Assembly: GCA_025934255.1 (NCBI GenBank)
Contig: JAICYJ010000001.1
Coordinates: 108,425 to 172,424 of the forward strand
DNA: 64,000 bases
DNA from: Thermoleophilia bacterium
GTDB taxonomy: Bacteria; Actinomycetota; Thermoleophilia; Gaiellales; JAICJC01
Direction of reading: 5' to 3'
Shown here: one piece after another, positions 49,008 through 56,543 of the stretch
How the letters are laid out: every line of letters starts with the position of its first letter
How positions within the stretch are numbered: position 1 is the first letter of the stretch
Position numbers and translations under genes: made by a program
The notes under the pieces: model-generated
The model's database searches: none
Told to the model about the DNA's origin: nothing
What the model saw: only the letters and a program-made list of their open reading frames with translations

Positions 49008-51545
49008 ATGGGCTGCGATCCCCGACACGAGATCCTGTTCGAGCCGGTGCGGATCGGTCCCAAGACGCTCCGGAACCGCTTCTACCAGGTGCCCCACTGC
49101 ACCGGGTTCGGCGTCGAGAAGCCGTGGTCGCAGGCCCGGCACCGGGCGGTCAAGGCGCAGGGCGGCTGGGCCGCCGTCTGCACCGAGTACTGCACCATCA
49201 GCGCCGAGTCCGACGAGACGCCGTACGTGGCCGCGCGGATGTGGGACGACCACGACCTGCGGATGCTGGCGGTGACCGCCGAGCAGGCGCACGAGCTGGG
49301 CGCGCTGGCCGGGATCGAGCTGTCGCACACGGGCGCGCACGGCGAGAACAGCGAGTCACGGCTGCCGGCGGCGGCGCCGTCTCAGATCGCCGGCGACTTC
49401 GCGGTGGGGGTGGTGCCGCGGGCCATGACCAGGCGCGACATCCGGCGCGTGCAGGACGACTGGGTGGCGGCGGCCCGGCGCTCGCGCAGCGCCGGCTTCG
49501 ACATCGTCTACGTGTACGGCGCGCACACGTACCTGCCCGGCCAGTTCCTGTCGCCCCACTACAACCGCCGCACGGACTCCTACGGCGGATCGCTGGCGAA
49601 TCGGGCCCGCTTCTGGCTGGAGACGCTGGAGATGGTGCGCGAGGAGGTCGGCGGTGACTGTGCCGTGGCCTGCCGGGTGGCGGTCGACCGCCGCGGCGCG
49701 CTGGGCGTCGATCTCGACGAGGGCCTCGAGTTCGTGTCGCTGGCAGACCACCTGGTCGACCTCTGGGACGTGACGGTCGGATCGATCGGCGAGTGGTCGC
49801 TGGACTCCGGGCCGTCCCGCTTCTACCGCGAGGGCTGGCAGCTGGAGAGCACCGCCCGCGTGCGCGAGGCGACGCGCAAGCCGATCGTGGGCGTGGCCCG
49901 GATGACGGATCCCGACCTGATGGCGAGCGTGATCCGAAGCGGCGTCTGGGACCTGATCGGCGCCGCCCGCCCGTCGATCGCCGACCCGTATCTGCCCGAG
50001 AAGATCCGCCAGGGCAGGGTGGACGAGATCCGCGAGTGCATCGGCTGCAACGTCTGCATCTCCAAGGCCGACAGCCGCCGCCACATCGGCTGCACCCAGA
50101 ATCCGACCGCAGGCGAGGAGCACCGGCGGGGATGGCATCCGGAGCACGTGCCGCCGCTGGCGGAGCCCCTGCACGCGCTGGTGGTCGGCGCCGGGCCGAG
50201 CGGCCTGGAGTGCGCGATCACGCTCGCCCGGCGCGGCGCGCGGGTCGACCTGGTCGACCGGGACGCGATGGTGGGCGGCTCGATGGGATGGATCACGCGG
50301 CTGCCGGGGATGGGGGAGTGGGGCCGGCTGGTGGCCTACCGGGCGGTGCAGCTGAAGCGGCTGCCGGAGGTCGCGCTGACCACCGGCCGCGAGCTGGACG
50401 CAGACGAGATCCGCGGCTGGGGCGCCGACGTGGTCGTGCTTGCCACCGGCTCGAGCTGGTCGGGCGACGGGCTGAACGGCTTCACGCGTGAGCCGATCCC
50501 GGGCGCCGACGACGCCCTGCCGCACGTGCTGACGCCGGAGCAGGTGCTGCTGGAGGGCAAGCGGCCGCCAGGGCCGCGGGTGGTGGTGTACGACGGCGAC
50601 GGGTACTTCGCGGCGGCCGGACTGGCCGAGCTGCTGGCCGGCGAGGGGCACGAGCTGGAGCTGGTGACCGGCTACGACACCATCGCGCCGTTCGCGGCCG
50701 AGACGCTGGAGGACGTGCTCACCCGCAGCCGGCTGCACGAAGCGGGAGTCGCGATGCGCTCCGCCACCACGCTGGCCGGGATCCAGCCGGGGCGGGTGGA
50801 CGCCGAGAACGAGTTCGGCGAACCGTTCACGATCGCAGCCGACGCCGTGGTGCTGGTCACCCAGAGGGTCTCCCGCGACCGGCTCTACCACGAGCTGGAC
50901 GGCACGCTGCCACGGGTGCACCGGATCGGAGACTGCGTCGCGCCGCGGATCCTGGCCGAGGTCGTGTTCGACGGCCACCGGATGGCGCGGGAGATCGACC
51001 AGCCGGATCCGGACGTGGCGCTGCCCTACCTGCGGGAGCGGCCGATGCAGGATCCGCCACCGGCACCGGCCGCGCCGCCGCCGGCGCTGGCGCTGCCGGA
51101 GCGGCCGCAGCCGCGGCCGCGGCGGGTGGAGCTTCTCGAGGGAGCGGCGGGCCAGGTGGCGGCGCGCATCGACGAGCTGGTGCAGGGCCGGGGCGAGGTG
51201 GTGGTGGCGGCCGGGCGTGGTGCCGGCGATGACCTGGAGCCCTACCGGCGGCTGGCGGAGCGCTACGGCGGGCGCTTCGCCGTGTCGCGGCCGCAGGTGG
51301 AGGCGGCGCGCGCAACCCGGGCGGACCTGGTCGGCGCAAGCTCCCGGGTGGTCGCGCCGGACGTGTATCTGGCCTTCGGCATCTCGGGCGCGATCCCGCA
51401 TCTGGTGGGGATGGCCGACAGCGGTACGGTGGTTGCGATCAACACCGACAGAGCCGCGCGGATCTTCGATTACGCCGATTTCGGCGCGCTCCTGGACGCC
51501 GAACAGGTCGCCCGGCGGATCTGCGACGGGCCCCCTTTAGGGTGA
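49008..51545 (+). CDS. trimethylamine/dimethylamine dehydrogenase-like flavoprotein fused to ETF-alpha domain
   Basis: An 845-residue protein. Residues 1 to about 680 follow trimethylamine dehydrogenase closely: FMN barrel with the covalent-FMN Cys (VPHC31), the 4Fe-4S Cys set (Cys344, 347, 350, 362 in CIGCNVCISK and IGCTQN), and a FAD/NAD-fold ADP-binding part (ALVVGAGPSGLECAITLARR). Aromatic-bowl residues are kept (Tyr in TEYCTI, Trp in GEWSLD, Trp in RRGWHPEH). After a Pro-rich linker (about 681-706) residues 710-845 match the C-terminal FAD domain of ETF-alpha (VAPDVYLAFGISGAIPHLVGM, VAINTDRAARIFDYADFG). It should oxidatively demethylate a small amine. TAGGAT lies 11 nt upstream of the ATG. 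Confidence 0.88.
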   Translation: MGCDPRHEILFEPVRIGPKTLRNRFYQVPHCTGFGVEKPWSQARHRAVKAQGGWAAVCTEYCTISAESDETPYVAARMWDDHDLRMLAVTAEQAHELGALAGIELSHTGAHGENSESRLPAAAPSQIAGDFAVGVVPRAMTRRDIRRVQDDWVAAARRSRSAGFDIVYVYGAHTYLPGQFLSPHYNRRTDSYGGSLANRARFWLETLEMVREEVGGDCAVACRVAVDRRGALGVDLDEGLEFVSLADHLVDLWDVTVGSIGEWSLDSGPSRFYREGWQLESTARVREATRKPIVGVARMTDPDLMASVIRSGVWDLIGAARPSIADPYLPEKIRQGRVDEIRECIGCNVCISKADSRRHIGCTQNPTAGEEHRRGWHPEHVPPLAEPLHALVVGAGPSGLECAITLARRGARVDLVDRDAMVGGSMGWITRLPGMGEWGRLVAYRAVQLKRLPEVALTTGRELDADEIRGWGADVVVLATGSSWSGDGLNGFTREPIPGADDALPHVLTPEQVLLEGKRPPGPRVVVYDGDGYFAAAGLAELLAGEGHELELVTGYDTIAPFAAETLEDVLTRSRLHEAGVAMRSATTLAGIQPGRVDAENEFGEPFTIAADAVVLVTQRVSRDRLYHELDGTLPRVHRIGDCVAPRILAEVVFDGHRMAREIDQPDPDVALPYLRERPMQDPPPAPAAPPPALALPERPQPRPRRVELLEGAAGQVAARIDELVQGRGEVVVAAGRGAGDDLEPYRRLAERYGGRFAVSRPQVEAARATRADLVGASSRVVAPDVYLAFGISGAIPHLVGMADSGTVVAINTDRAARIFDYADFGALLDAEQVARRICDGPPLG

Positions 51546-51560
51546 CGCACTAGACTCGAT

Positions 51561-51707
51561 GGTGCGCTGAAATCTGGGGTGGCGCACCGAAAGGGTGCGC
51601 GGCAGCCACGTTGCGCGGGCGAAACTGGGGTCTACTCCTGGCTTTGTTGCAGCGCTTCGCGTGACTGTTGCCGAGGTCCTCGGGTTGGAGCCCCCGGGGG
51701 CCTCGGC
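51561..51707 (+). promoter_or_regulatory. structured leader of flavoprotein gene
   Basis: GGTGCGC (51561-51567), GCGCACC (51582-51588) and GGTGCGC (51594-51600) allow two mutually exclusive 7-bp hairpins. Downstream, 51670-51684 pairs with 51693-51707 in a 15-bp stem (with T-G pairs) around an 8-nt loop, ending 39 nt before the ATG. No known riboswitch is recognised. Confidence 0.45.
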
Positions 51708-51746
51708 CCGCTTCTCCGCCCTTCTGACGACAAGAGAGGAGCGGAA

Positions 51747-53081
51747 ATGGGCGGTGGCGACGTGGTGATTCTGGGAGGCGGGAGCACGGGCGAGGCCTGC
51801 GTCTCCGCCCTCCGCGAGCTCGAGCCCGACACGCGGATCACGCTGGTGGAGCGGGGGCTGGTCGGTGGCGAATGCTCGTACTACGCGTGCATGCCGACCA
51901 AGGGCATGCTGCGGCCGCTGGAGGCCGTCGCGGCGGCGCGCAACGTGCCCGGTGCGAGGGAGGCGGTGACGGGGCCGGTCAGCGCCGACGGCGTGTTCGG
52001 GCACCGCGAGGCGATCACCAACGGCTGGGACGACTCCTCCCAGGCGAAATGGCTGACGTCCAAGCATGCGGAGCTGGTGCGAGGCGAGGCCCGCGTGCTG
52101 CGGCCGGGGGTGGTCGCGGTGGGCGAGCGGGAGGTCGAGTACGGGCGGCTGGTGATCGCAACCGGGTCGCGGCCCTTGATCCCGCCGATCCCCGGCCTGG
52201 ACGGCGTCGACCACTGGACGAACCGGGAGGCCACCAGCCGGCGCGAGGTTCCGTCCAGCATGATCGTGCTGGGCGCGGGGCCGGTGGGATGCGAGCTGGC
52301 CCAGTTCTTCAGCCGCATGGGCGCGCGGGTGGCGATCGTGGACGCGGCCGACCGGCTGCTGCCGCGCGACCACCCCGAGGCGGGTGACCTGCTGGGCGAG
52401 TTCCTCGCGGGCGAGGGCATCACCCTGCACCTGGGGCAGGCGGTGGATCGGATCGATCCGGGGGTGAAGGTGCGGCTGAAGGACGGCTCGGTGGTCGAGG
52501 GCGAGCGGTTGCTGGTCGCCACCGGCCGGCGGCCGAACTCGGATGGGTTCGGACTCGAGCAGCTGGGGCTGACGCTCGGCAAGGGCGGAGCCGTGGAGGT
52601 GGACGAGCGCATGCGCGCTGCCGACGAGGTGTGGGCGATCGGAGACGTGAACGCGATCGCGATGTTCACACACGTCGGCAAGTACCAGGCTCGCGTGGCG
52701 GCCGCGGACATGGCCGGGAAGCCGGCGAAGGCCGACCACAGCGCCGTGCCGGCGGTGACGTTCACGGACCCGCAGGTGGCGTCGGTGGGGCGGACGAGCG
52801 GCGATGGGCTGGTGACCGGCGAGCGGAAGATCGACAGCGTGTCGCGCACGTCGACCTACGAACGGCCGAAGCGGCCGGGGTTCCTGAAGGTGATGGCCGA
52901 CCCGGAGCGAGGGGTGCTGGTGGGTGCGGTGGCCGTGGGTGCCGAGGCCGGCGAGTGGCTGGGCCAGCTGACGCTGGCGGTACGCGCGCAGGTGCCGGTG
53001 GAGCTGCTGCGAGAGACGATCCAGCCCTACCCGACGTTCAGCGAAGCGGTGCAGTTCGCGGTGCGCGACCTGCCCATCTAG
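51747..53081 (+). CDS. FAD-dependent pyridine nucleotide-disulfide oxidoreductase
   Basis: A 444-residue class I flavoprotein disulfide reductase. An N-terminal FAD fold (DVVILGGGSTGEACVSAL) precedes the redox dithiol GGECSYYACMPTKGM (Cys43, Cys48), then LVIATGSRPLIPPIPG, the NAD-binding fold SMIVLGAGPVGCELAQFF and VWAIGDVNAIAMFTHVGKYQAR. In the C-terminal dimerisation domain the usual H-P-T is PYPTFSEAV, so the catalytic His appears replaced by Tyr. The acceptor is unknown. ATG 51747 has GAGGAG upstream. Confidence 0.85.
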   Translation: MGGGDVVILGGGSTGEACVSALRELEPDTRITLVERGLVGGECSYYACMPTKGMLRPLEAVAAARNVPGAREAVTGPVSADGVFGHREAITNGWDDSSQAKWLTSKHAELVRGEARVLRPGVVAVGEREVEYGRLVIATGSRPLIPPIPGLDGVDHWTNREATSRREVPSSMIVLGAGPVGCELAQFFSRMGARVAIVDAADRLLPRDHPEAGDLLGEFLAGEGITLHLGQAVDRIDPGVKVRLKDGSVVEGERLLVATGRRPNSDGFGLEQLGLTLGKGGAVEVDERMRAADEVWAIGDVNAIAMFTHVGKYQARVAAADMAGKPAKADHSAVPAVTFTDPQVASVGRTSGDGLVTGERKIDSVSRTSTYERPKRPGFLKVMADPERGVLVGAVAVGAEAGEWLGQLTLAVRAQVPVELLRETIQPYPTFSEAVQFAVRDLPI

Positions 53082-53132
53082 CCAGCGCCGATTTCGCAAC
53101 GATCGGTCACAGGGTCCGCACGAACCCCTGGC

Positions 53133-53172
53133 GAGGGCCGAAGCGGCCTCTGAGCCCTGTTGGTGTTTTTTT
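53133..53172 (+). terminator. terminator after flavoprotein gene
   Basis: GAGGGCC/GGCCTC hairpin (53133-53150) followed by a T7 run at 53166-53172. The rest of the gap carries TGTCAC/GTGACA inverted repeats (53194-53212) and another TGTCAC at 53226. Confidence 0.5.
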
Positions 53173-53293
53173 GGCTCAACCAGGACGTTTGCCTGTCACG
53201 GCTGCTGTGACACTGGTCGCATTGGTGTCACGGGGTGCCAACGGTCGCCGATGCGGGCTCTGAGCCCGTGCCTGTCCTTGTGGCGGTCTTTCA

Positions 53294-54505
53294 TCAGGCG
53301 CTTCCGAGCAGCTGGCGGGCGGCGCGCTCGCCGCTTCGCAGTGCGCCTTCCATGGTCGAGTACCAGTGCCGCTCGGTGTGCTCGCCGGCGAAGGCGATTC
53401 GCTCGACCTTGGCCTCCAGCCGATCGTCGAGATCTGCCGGCCGGTCGGGCTGGCGCGCGCTGTAGGCCCCGTCCGGCCAGGTCGAGAGCACCGCCGCCGC
53501 GGCGTCGAGCTCGAGGTCGGGTCGCAGCGCCGCGACCCGCTCGAGGTACCGACTCGGCCCCTCGTCCACCCGCAGCGCGTCCACGGCCGGCCCCGATCCC
53601 GCAAACGCCGTGACCAGCGGCGCCACCGCTCCGTCGCCGTCCTTCGCCGTCCACGTCCAGAAGTGCTCCGGCACCGACAGCACCGAGCTGGCCTGCGCCT
53701 GAGCCAGCAGCGGCACCGCCAGCTTGGCCGCCTGCCCGTAGACGACCCGCGCCAGCGCGTCTGCCTTCCAGGCGGGCAGCGGCGGCTCGAAGGCGATCCC
53801 GTCCGTGGCGGGCGCCGGAACCGAGACCACCACCGCGTCCACGTCGAGGTCGTCGTTGATCCGAACGCCGTCCCCGACCTGCACCACCCGCACCGCCGCC
53901 GTCCCCAGCTGCACCCGCAGCCCCGCCGCCAGCCGCTCCGCCACCTGCTGGTTTCCGCCCGCCACCCGCCGCGCCTCCACGTCGTCGAACAGCTCACCGA
54001 CGTGGCGCACGGCGCCCGCCGCCAGCAGCGACACCGGATGGGCGTAGGAGACCTGGATCCTGCACGCGATCAGCTCGCGCGCCCCCGCGTCCATCGGCAC
54101 CCGCTCCAGCAGCTCAGCGACCGTCAGCCCTTCGCCGGCACCGGCCTCCACGGCCGCGACCAGCGCCGCCAGCCCCGCCTCCAGCGCGGCCGCATCGACG
54201 CCGATGCCGCCGCGCGGGTCGCGCCGCGTGAAGCTCATCCCCATCGGCGCCAGCTCGAGACCCAGCCGGCTCACCAGCGCCGGCAGCACCGTGTAGCCCT
54301 CCGTCACGAACTCCGCGCCCATCTCGACGATCGCGCCGCCCGGGAGCGTCTGCGACCAGACGCGGCCGCCCACCCGCCGCTCGCGCTCCAGCACCGTCAC
54401 CGCGGCGCCCGCCGCCTGAAGCGCCGCGGCCGCTGCCAGGCCCGCGAACCCGGCTCCGATCACGGCCGCGCTGGCCACGCCGCTTTGGCCGACGGCTGTC
54501 CCCAT
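53294..54505 (-). CDS. flavin-containing amine oxidase
   Basis: A 403-residue amine oxidoreductase. SAAVIGAGFAGLAAAAALQAAGAAVTVLERERRVGGRVWSQTLP is the Rossmann motif plus the R-x-G-G-R signature, GAEFVTEGYTVL is the substrate region, and the C-terminal AFAGEHTERHWYSTMEGALRSGERAARQLL is the FAD-contacting motif. It oxidises an amine. The ATG overlaps the RsgA stop (TGATG), so both genes are co-transcribed. Confidence 0.88.
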   Translation of the reverse strand: MGTAVGQSGVASAAVIGAGFAGLAAAAALQAAGAAVTVLERERRVGGRVWSQTLPGGAIVEMGAEFVTEGYTVLPALVSRLGLELAPMGMSFTRRDPRGGIGVDAAALEAGLAALVAAVEAGAGEGLTVAELLERVPMDAGARELIACRIQVSYAHPVSLLAAGAVRHVGELFDDVEARRVAGGNQQVAERLAAGLRVQLGTAAVRVVQVGDGVRINDDLDVDAVVVSVPAPATDGIAFEPPLPAWKADALARVVYGQAAKLAVPLLAQAQASSVLSVPEHFWTWTAKDGDGAVAPLVTAFAGSGPAVDALRVDEGPSRYLERVAALRPDLELDAAAAVLSTWPDGAYSARQPDRPADLDDRLEAKVERIAFAGEHTERHWYSTMEGALRSGERAARQLLGSA

Positions 54506-55599
54506 CAGTCCTGCGAGGGCCGCGACGCGTTTCGCATCTGCTTGCTCAGCGTCTTCCACTGCTGCCGCTGCTCCGAGCGCGCGCGCTTGTCCTGTTTCAG
54601 CTCCTGGAACCGCAGCTCCCGCAGCAGCTTGTTGTAGCTCTCCAGGCGGTCCGGGGCGAGCGTGCCTGCCGTGATCGCCGCGATCACGGCGCAGCCCGGC
54701 TCGCCCTCGTGCTTGCAGTCGCTGAACCGGCAGCCGGCCGCCAGCTCGTGCACGTCCGCGAAGGTCTGCTCGAGGCCGTCCCCGTCGCCGTCCCACATGC
54801 TCACCGACCGCATGCCCGGCGTGTCGATCAGCACCCCGCCCGACGGCAGCGGGATCAGCTCGCGGTGCGACGTCGTATGCCGGCCGCGCCCGTCCGGTCG
54901 CACGTCCTGCGTTCGCAGCCGCTCCTCGCCCACCAGCCGATTGATCAGCGTGGACTTGCCCGCACCCGACAGTCCCAGCAGCGCCACCGTGCGGTTGCCC
55001 CCGATGTGCGCGTCGAGCGCCTCGAGGCCGTCGCCGGTGGCGGCGCTGATCGCGAGCACATCGGTGCCGAACGCGATCGACTCCGCCTCCAGCACGAACC
55101 GCTCGGTGTCCTCGCAGAGGTCGGTCTTGGTCAGCAGGATCACCGGCTGCGCGCCGCTCTGCCAGCCCAGCGTCAGGTATCGCTCCAGCCGGCGCAGGCT
55201 GAACCGCTGGTCGAGCGAGTTGACGAGAAACACGACGTCGATGTTTGCCGCCACGACCTGCCCGATCGTCTCCTCGCCGGAGGCCTGCCGCGTGAACGCG
55301 GTACGCCGTTCCATCAGCGCCCGCAGGACGGCGTCGTCGCCGCCCGGGACGGCCGCTGCCACCGCCGCCCAGTCGCCCACGGCCGGCGTCTCGAACCGCG
55401 GCGGCACCACCGCCCGGTGCACCGCCTGCGCGGCGAACACCGTGCAGATGCCGCGGTCGACGCGTGCGATGCGCCCGGGCACGCTGCCCGGTTCGCCCAG
55501 CTGTGCGAACTCCACGTTCCGGGCCTGATCCCAGCCCAGCTGCTGCAAACGCTCAGATTCGGGCGGCCCGTCCTCGGGCCACCAGGAAATGTCACTCAC
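54505..55599 (-). CDS. rsgA: ribosome small subunit-dependent GTPase A
   Basis: A 364-residue circularly permuted GTPase. An OB-fold domain (to about residue 80) precedes the G4 motif LLTKTDLCED, then the P-loop LLGLSGAGKSTLINRLVG (G1), the switch region RTQDVRPDGRGRHTTSHRELIPLPSGGVLIDTPGMRS (G2, G3) and a Cys/His zinc finger CRFSDCKHEGEPGCAVIAAI. It matures the 30S subunit. GTG 55599 has GGAGA upstream; the frame is open further but not conserved. It is the first gene of the operon with the amine oxidase. Confidence 0.95.
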   Translation of the reverse strand: MSDISWWPEDGPPESERLQQLGWDQARNVEFAQLGEPGSVPGRIARVDRGICTVFAAQAVHRAVVPPRFETPAVGDWAAVAAAVPGGDDAVLRALMERRTAFTRQASGEETIGQVVAANIDVVFLVNSLDQRFSLRRLERYLTLGWQSGAQPVILLTKTDLCEDTERFVLEAESIAFGTDVLAISAATGDGLEALDAHIGGNRTVALLGLSGAGKSTLINRLVGEERLRTQDVRPDGRGRHTTSHRELIPLPSGGVLIDTPGMRSVSMWDGDGDGLEQTFADVHELAAGCRFSDCKHEGEPGCAVIAAITAGTLAPDRLESYNKLLRELRFQELKQDKRARSEQRQQWKTLSKQMRNASRPSQD

Positions 55600-55928
55600 G
55601 TGGATATCTCTCCAGGGGTTGATGGGTTCCCCGGAGGCCGCGGAGCGCGGTCGATCAGCGCTGTCGGGGCAGGCGGGGACGTGCAAGCTGGATTACCGAT
55701 TTCACCCTCATGGTCCGCACCTCCCTGCCGATTGCACTGCAGCGACTCCAATACCATAGCAATCAACGGCACGAGGTATTGCGCGCGGGGGCAACGGAGG
55801 TCGCTACGATGCCCGGCGTGCTCCAACACCGGGGTCGGTGGGTCCGTACCCCGAATGCGCTCGATCTGCTCGCGTAGGTGACAGCTTCGCGTGGGCGCAG
55901 CTCTGTCCCCGAGTAGGAGGTCCCGACC
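55600..55928. other. 329-bp intergenic region
   Basis: The gap between rsgA and the RPF-like gene. A CGGGG/CCCCG hairpin lies near 55834-55857, inside what would be the leader of the RPF-like gene. I see no further gene and no clear cyclic di-AMP riboswitch core, although this position is where actinobacteria often have one. Confidence 0.4.
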
Positions 55929-56474
55929 CTGAGGAAACAGCTGCTTGTTGCCGTTTTGATGCTGGCGGCCATCACCCTGACAGCATCCGCACACCGTGCA
56001 AACGCCGCCGTGACGGCGAGCGCCGTCCACCAGAAGGCCGTTCACACCTGGCGCCACAAGGCCCGCTTCCGTCGCAACCAGGCCTCCCACCTGGCCCGCC
56101 GCCTGGGCGTTCACTACCGCCCCCGCCGGGCCGAGATCCACATGAACCGGATCGTCCGCCTGCAGCGTCTGACGCGCCACTACCGCCTCCGCGGCAACCA
56201 CTTCCGCAGGATCATCCGTCAGCGCTTCCCCAACCTGATGTGCATCCACCACTACGAGGGCAGCTGGTCCGCCTACAACCCCGCCGGCTACTACGGCGGT
56301 TTCCAGATGGACGCCTCGTTCATGCGGCACTGGGGCGCGGACAAGCTGCGCAAGTACCACGGCCGCGATGCCCGCTACTGGTCGCCCGCCGACCAGCTCG
56401 CCGTCGCAAGCCGTGCGGTCGCACACGTCGGCTACAGCCCGTGGCCGAACACCGGTGCCATGTGCGGGCTGTAA
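55929..56474 (+). CDS. secreted transglycosylase-like (RPF-like) protein
   Basis: A signal peptide (LRKQLLVAVLMLAAITLTASAHRANA) is followed by a basic helical region and the RPF/transglycosylase-like catalytic domain: LMCIHHYEGSWSAYNPAGYYGGFQMD with the catalytic Glu, and the second half PADQLAVASRAVAHVGYSPWPNTG. It should cleave peptidoglycan glycan strands. AGGAGG lies 8 nt before a CTG at 55929 that would give the full signal peptide n-region (LRK); the conventional starts (TTG 55956 or ATG 55959) lose the basic residues. Confidence 0.8.
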   Translation: MRKQLLVAVLMLAAITLTASAHRANAAVTASAVHQKAVHTWRHKARFRRNQASHLARRLGVHYRPRRAEIHMNRIVRLQRLTRHYRLRGNHFRRIIRQRFPNLMCIHHYEGSWSAYNPAGYYGGFQMDASFMRHWGADKLRKYHGRDARYWSPADQLAVASRAVAHVGYSPWPNTGAMCGL

Positions 56475-56543
56475 CCCGCTAGTCGCCGCCGCGTTCCGCG
56501 GGAACGGCTCAAGCGCAGGGCGTACCCGGCCGATGTCCTAGCG

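Noticed and set aside
51546..51746. tRNA or small SRP RNA in the flavoprotein leader
   Set aside because: Hairpins are present but there is no cloverleaf or SRP tetraloop motif.
55687..55928. Cyclic di-AMP (ydaO-type) riboswitch before the RPF-like gene
   Set aside because: The genomic position is typical, but I could not find the conserved core strings, so only an unassigned leader is noted.
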